DNA of 64,000 bases from Cololabis saira (Eukaryota; Chordata; Actinopteri; Beloniformes; Belonidae), in assembly GCF_033807715.1 (NCBI RefSeq), contig NC_084587.1, positions 20,507,017 through 20,571,016 on the forward strand, written 5' to 3'. How positions within the stretch are numbered: position 1 is the first letter of the stretch; the number at the start of each line of letters is the position of its first letter. Position numbers and translations under genes: made by a program. The notes under the pieces were generated by a model. It did not search any database, was not told the DNA's origin, and saw only the letters and a program-made list of their open reading frames with translations. Shown piece by piece: positions 63,401 through 64,000 of this stretch.

Positions 63401-63731
63401 AAAAGTTCTGAAACTGAAAAAAAGATCTGATACTGAAAAAAAATAAATTGAAACTGTAAAAAAGAATTTTCAGGTTCAAATTTTATTTTCAAATTAGCAA
63501 AACTTTTGGCCTTGATTTGTCCGGCTCCATAGGTTACCAGCAACGGGCCAGAAACTGTAACTAACCACCAGCTCTCCCATCTACGGTTCGGAGATATAGG
63601 ACTGGAAGATAAGAAATGTATAAAAGCAGACGGCTCACCTGCTCCTTGGACTTCTCCCCATTTGACGCAACACCAGTCACCGAGGATGACTTGCCCTTAA
63701 CGGCTTTTTTTTTACCCTTAGTCTTAGGAGG
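52971..63731 (-). CDS. gas8/drc4-like coiled-coil protein (nexin-dynein regulatory complex subunit 4 family), 5' end missing
   Basis: DRC4/GAS8 anchors the nexin-dynein regulatory complex to axonemal doublets in motile cilia and flagella. Eleven minus-strand exons, all joining in phase, give about 424 codons: 63639-63731, 60593-60790, 59824-60030, 59675-59729, 59300-59445, 57785-57841, 56597-56632, 53613-53699, 53320-53529, 53172-53237, 52971-53090. Matches to recalled human GAS8 (478 residues) run in order: KGKKKA-type basic start, SKEQ, LQEELDRLREEKHYFKLQTE, EAHRRERMRQREE, IYKEKLRHIL, KEQME, ERERDDLQKK, LLLERKI, and a tail YDDLVQTHKQRLQATG. Identity looks only about 35-40%, much lower than expected for a true fish gas8, so this is probably a diverged paralogue. 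It lacks two conserved internal segments. The start codon was not found in the window. Confidence 0.8.
53172..53237 (-). CDS. gas8-like exon (EIMSCKQAMV)
   Basis: 22 codons, EIMSCKQAMVDKHQEDLDRE then CK, aligning with human VLESKNSTIKDLQYELAQVC. Phase 0 at both ends; acceptor ATTTGCAG, donor GTGGGT. Confidence 0.75.
53320..53529 (-). CDS. gas8-like exon (MERERDDLQK)
   Basis: 70 codons, MERERDDLQKKQMEKILDVQ to ERSNAQRRLD, with LLLERKIAAVTLDLEKEEAL matching the human LVLERKLQALSAAVEKKEVQ. Phase 0; donor GTACGT. A frameshifted partial copy lies at 57652-57709. Confidence 0.8.
53474..54240 (-). repeat. duplicated exon-plus-LINE block, copy 1
   Basis: It spans the start of the MERERDD exon, an intron, the KRRAQLKKL exon, and an L2-like LINE 3' end (AACCTGGTTAAATAAAGGTA on minus). 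Nearly the same order recurs at 57652-58374. Confidence 0.85.
53613..53699 (-). CDS. gas8-like exon (KRRAQLKKLG), duplicated block copy 1
   Basis: 29 codons, KRRAQLKKLGEGIREEMVKN then ELLHQACEK, aligning with human DLQWEHEVLEQRFTK. Acceptor GTCTGACAG, donor GTGAGC. Shares splice sites and flanks with the exon at 57785-57841. Confidence 0.72.
53738..54960 (-). mobile_element. L2-like LINE fragment (minus), interrupted
   Basis: On the minus strand, 54914-54675 encodes GSVLQFVNSYKYLGIWLDSS, a reverse-transcriptase C-terminal motif; 54255-54067 continues as LPSRRLIHWYRFIYKTI; the 3' end is AATTGACTAACCTGGTTAAA. About 54241-54700 belongs to another inserted repeat. Confidence 0.75.
54248..54700. 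repeat. inserted repeat fragment with two internal units of about 125 bp
   Basis: TTCTGCCATAACTTTTGAAT and CATCGGACTCGGTTTTGACT occur twice (54400-54480, 54541-54618). The end CCCGTTCATCCCTGCTTGCA then GCTTTAATTATT is typical of a dispersed fish repeat whose other end, GGGCCCGAGCACTG, appears at 58430. Confidence 0.65.
55155..55718. mobile_element. hAT-type MITE, complete, in a TA-rich target
   Basis: The ends are TAGGGCTGTCAAAGTTAACG and ATCGTTTGACAGCCCTG. ATATATAT flanks both sides and is consistent with an 8-bp duplication, though TA repeats make it weak evidence. The interior has AACGCGTTAATAACGCG and ATGCGATTAATCGCGATT. Confidence 0.85.
55735..55905 (-). repeat. tRNA-derived SINE (minus strand)
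   Basis: On the minus strand it ends TACTTCAATAAAGGGCCACT and contains TGCTGCATGTCATCCCCATT; the degenerate tRNA head is at the right side. Same family as 41-208. Confidence 0.6.
56128..56214 (-). CDS. possible extra cassette exon of the gas8-like gene
   Basis: An 87-bp open segment in phase 0, KEPKESEAQASEQNQPKQGQ then EMTATQAFS, lies between acceptor TCACGGCAG and donor GTAAGA. It has no counterpart in recalled GAS8, and including it would add 29 low-complexity polar residues. It could be lineage-specific, alternative, or chance. Confidence 0.3.
56597..56632 (-). CDS. gas8-like micro-exon (DRLKFKAAKVKK)
   Basis: 12 codons in phase 0 between acceptor TTTCATTTCAG and donor GTGAGC. Including it brings the length between neighbouring exons to about that of the human protein (ERDKQILLCTKARLKVREK region). 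Confidence 0.55.
57652..58374 (-). repeat. duplicated exon-plus-LINE block, copy 2
   Basis: Second copy. The MERERDD exon remnant (57652-57709) has lost one base (GCGACATCTG against GCGACGATCTG), shifting the frame, and breaks off after ATCCTGGATGT. The KRLAELK exon in this copy remains open. Confidence 0.85.
57785..57841 (-). CDS. gas8-like exon (KRLAELKTLE), duplicated block copy 2
   Basis: 19 codons, KRLAELKTLEKERLQAREK, comparable to human NKRLADPLQKAREEM. Phase 0 with the same acceptor (GTCTGACAG) and donor (GTGAGC) as its duplicate at 53613-53699, but 30 bp shorter. Confidence 0.7.
58430..58560 (+). repeat. dispersed fish repeat, left end
   Basis: ATTATTAGGGCCCGAGCACT then CTTCCGACGAAATGAGGGCC and TTTTTGCCCCCCTAAACGTG, the usual left end of the family whose right end is at 54248-54700. 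It is inserted into the LINE of copy 2. Confidence 0.6.
58744..59288 (+). mobile_element. L2-like LINE 3' fragment (plus)
   Basis: An open frame from 58744 encodes a reverse-transcriptase C-terminal tail: TRRSTHWSTFIYKAMLGPLP, RTELGRRAFVSSAPSAWNLL, KLRGLISLNDFKSRL. The 3' end is CCTGGTTAAATAAAGGTTAA. It ends about 12 bp from a gas8-like exon. Confidence 0.8.
59300..59445 (-). CDS. gas8-like exon (AKYEEKTLAM ... KEQME)
   Basis: It encodes IHAKYEEKTLAMAKEYEETL, RMDMLSLDKKSKKCMGSL and VNAFFKEQME. Compared with human it jumps from about the LMQRH position to KEQME, missing about 25 conserved residues. Its donor GTAGAG lies only about 12 bp from the end of an inserted LINE. Confidence 0.75.
59675..59729 (-). 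CDS. gas8-like exon (KRQMGLREVH)
   Basis: KRQMGLREVHHEYDCRLK plus one base. With the next exon it aligns without gaps over 24 residues to human KHTEEITRMRNDFERQVREI. Acceptor CTCTCTAG, donor GTAAGG. Confidence 0.75.
59824..60030 (-). CDS. gas8-like exon (IYKEKLRHIL)
   Basis: 69 codons, IYKEKLRHILSEKNNTISEL to MQRENLVQEFAL. The acceptor is GGTGTCCAG. The donor GTTTGG is weak, but the join is supported by gapless alignment across the junction. Confidence 0.75.
60350..60403 (+). repeat. (AAT)n microsatellite
   Basis: About 17 AAT units in the gas8-like intron between the LQEELDR and IYKEKLR exons. Confidence 0.95.
60593..60790 (-). CDS. gas8-like exon (LQEELDRLREE coiled coil)
   Basis: 66 codons, LWEETVRLQEELDRLREEKH to REEANRRHQAEIT, a highly charged coiled coil matching human [20 protein letters not shown]. 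Acceptor GACCTGCAG, donor GTGAGC. Confidence 0.82.
61115..63198. mobile_element. foldback element with arms of about 1 kb and 9-bp flanking repeats
   Basis: The arms, about 61124-62118 and 62128-63189, are near-perfect reverse complements around the 9-bp spacer CCTCGCTGC (62119-62127). Each arm carries arrays of a 24-bp GC-box unit, an AT-rich stretch and a TAAATGGAGTCATCTC-like segment. The terminal motif is CTAGTACCCCTCGCTG (right end intact, left end lacking about 17 bp). AGATCGGGG occurs directly outside both ends (61115-61123, 63190-63198). No transposase was found. It lies in the first visible gas8-like intron. Confidence 0.8.
61149..61235 (+). repeat. 24-bp GC-box tandem array (one of several in the foldback element)
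   Basis: Units GGGGCGGGGCGTCGGACATC plus ACAG repeat three times here. Related blocks lie at 61355-61420, 62045-62095, 62156-62230, 62835-62940 and 63080-63145, in mirrored orientation about the element's centre. Each unit holds a perfect Sp1-type GGGGCGGGGC. Confidence 0.85.
63208..63473 (+). repeat. GAAACTGAAAAAAA minisatellite
   Basis: About 13 units of 16-24 bp, each with GAAACTGAAAAAAA followed by AGATTT, AGAAGT or AGTTCT. It starts right beside the foldback element. The FFSFxSFF frames on the minus strand come from this repeat. Confidence 0.9.
63639..63731 (-). CDS. gas8-like 5'-most visible exon
   Basis: 31 codons, PPKTKGKKKAVKGKSSSVTG then VASNGEKSKEQ, matching the lysine-rich human start (PKKKGKKGKAKG ... 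MSKEQ). The acceptor CTTTCAG shows that another exon with the initiator Met lies further right, probably outside the window. Confidence 0.75.
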
Positions 63732-64000
63732 CTGAAAGACAACGAGCAAGGATGGAAAACCGCGGTTGAATTGGTTTGATATTGGATATTATGAATTCAA
63801 CACCCATAAAACTTGTGATAAATACCACTGATTTTGGTCAAACCACTTGTGATGTGTTCATGGTCATCTAGACTATATATCACAAAACAGTAATTATTAA
63901 AAAATCATATATATGGGCTGATTTAATGAATTCAACACCCATAAAACTTATGATACATAACACCGATTGTTTTCATTAAACCTCATTAAATCAGCCCATA

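Noticed and set aside
63040..63543. 167-codon minus-strand frame rich in F and S
   Set aside because: It reads through the GAAACTGAAAAAAA minisatellite into the foldback element; no homology and no splice context.

Overview
The window is vertebrate nuclear DNA, almost certainly from a ray-finned (teleost) fish. The genes are split by GT-AG introns, intergenic DNA is AT-rich, and the repeats are typical of fish: hAT MITEs with 8-bp target duplications, L2/Rex-like LINE tails, tRNA-derived SINEs and a Tc1 remnant. There are no operons, CRISPR arrays or bacterial features.

Four protein-coding genes are supported. (1) papss1, minus strand, exons 1-8 between 19237 and 2729; the remaining 3' exons lie beyond the left edge. 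It makes PAPS, the universal sulfate donor. (2) sgms2, plus strand, coding exons 26307-36421, with a probable non-coding first exon ending at 21001. It encodes a sphingomyelin synthase. (3) cyp2u1, plus strand, five exons 42542-49438, encoding a complete cytochrome P450 of 538 residues. (4) A fast-evolving gas8/drc4-like gene, minus strand, exons between 63731 and 52971, with its start exon probably beyond the right edge. It encodes a coiled-coil protein of the nexin-dynein regulatory complex of motile cilia. The order papss1-sgms2-cyp2u1, with papss1 and sgms2 head to head, matches human 4q25; the gas8-like neighbour does not.

Layout: 1-19.2 kb is papss1 with introns full of MITEs. 19.2-20.9 kb is the papss1/sgms2 divergent promoter region, a tandem duplication with one perfect CRE (TGACGTCA) in each copy. 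21-37 kb is sgms2, whose introns carry a head-to-head LTR pair, an L1-like insertion with an exceptionally long target duplication, and several MITEs. 37-42 kb is intergenic and holds a diverged copy of the sgms2 3' UTR. 42.5-50 kb is cyp2u1, whose first exon sits between two arms of a nearly identical inverted repeat. 50-52.9 kb is repeat-rich intergenic DNA. 52.9-63.8 kb is the gas8-like gene, with a duplicated exon block and a 2.07-kb foldback element packed with GC boxes.

The genes do not form one pathway. PAPSS1 and SGMS2 both feed membrane and glycan chemistry (sulfation, sphingomyelin), CYP2U1 hydroxylates fatty acids, and the gas8-like protein is axonemal. The most unusual material is structural: the foldback element, the inverted repeat around cyp2u1 exon 1, and the internally shortened gas8-like protein. 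Exon boundaries were placed by reading splice sites and checking codon phase. Comparisons with human proteins rely on recalled sequences, not on a search.
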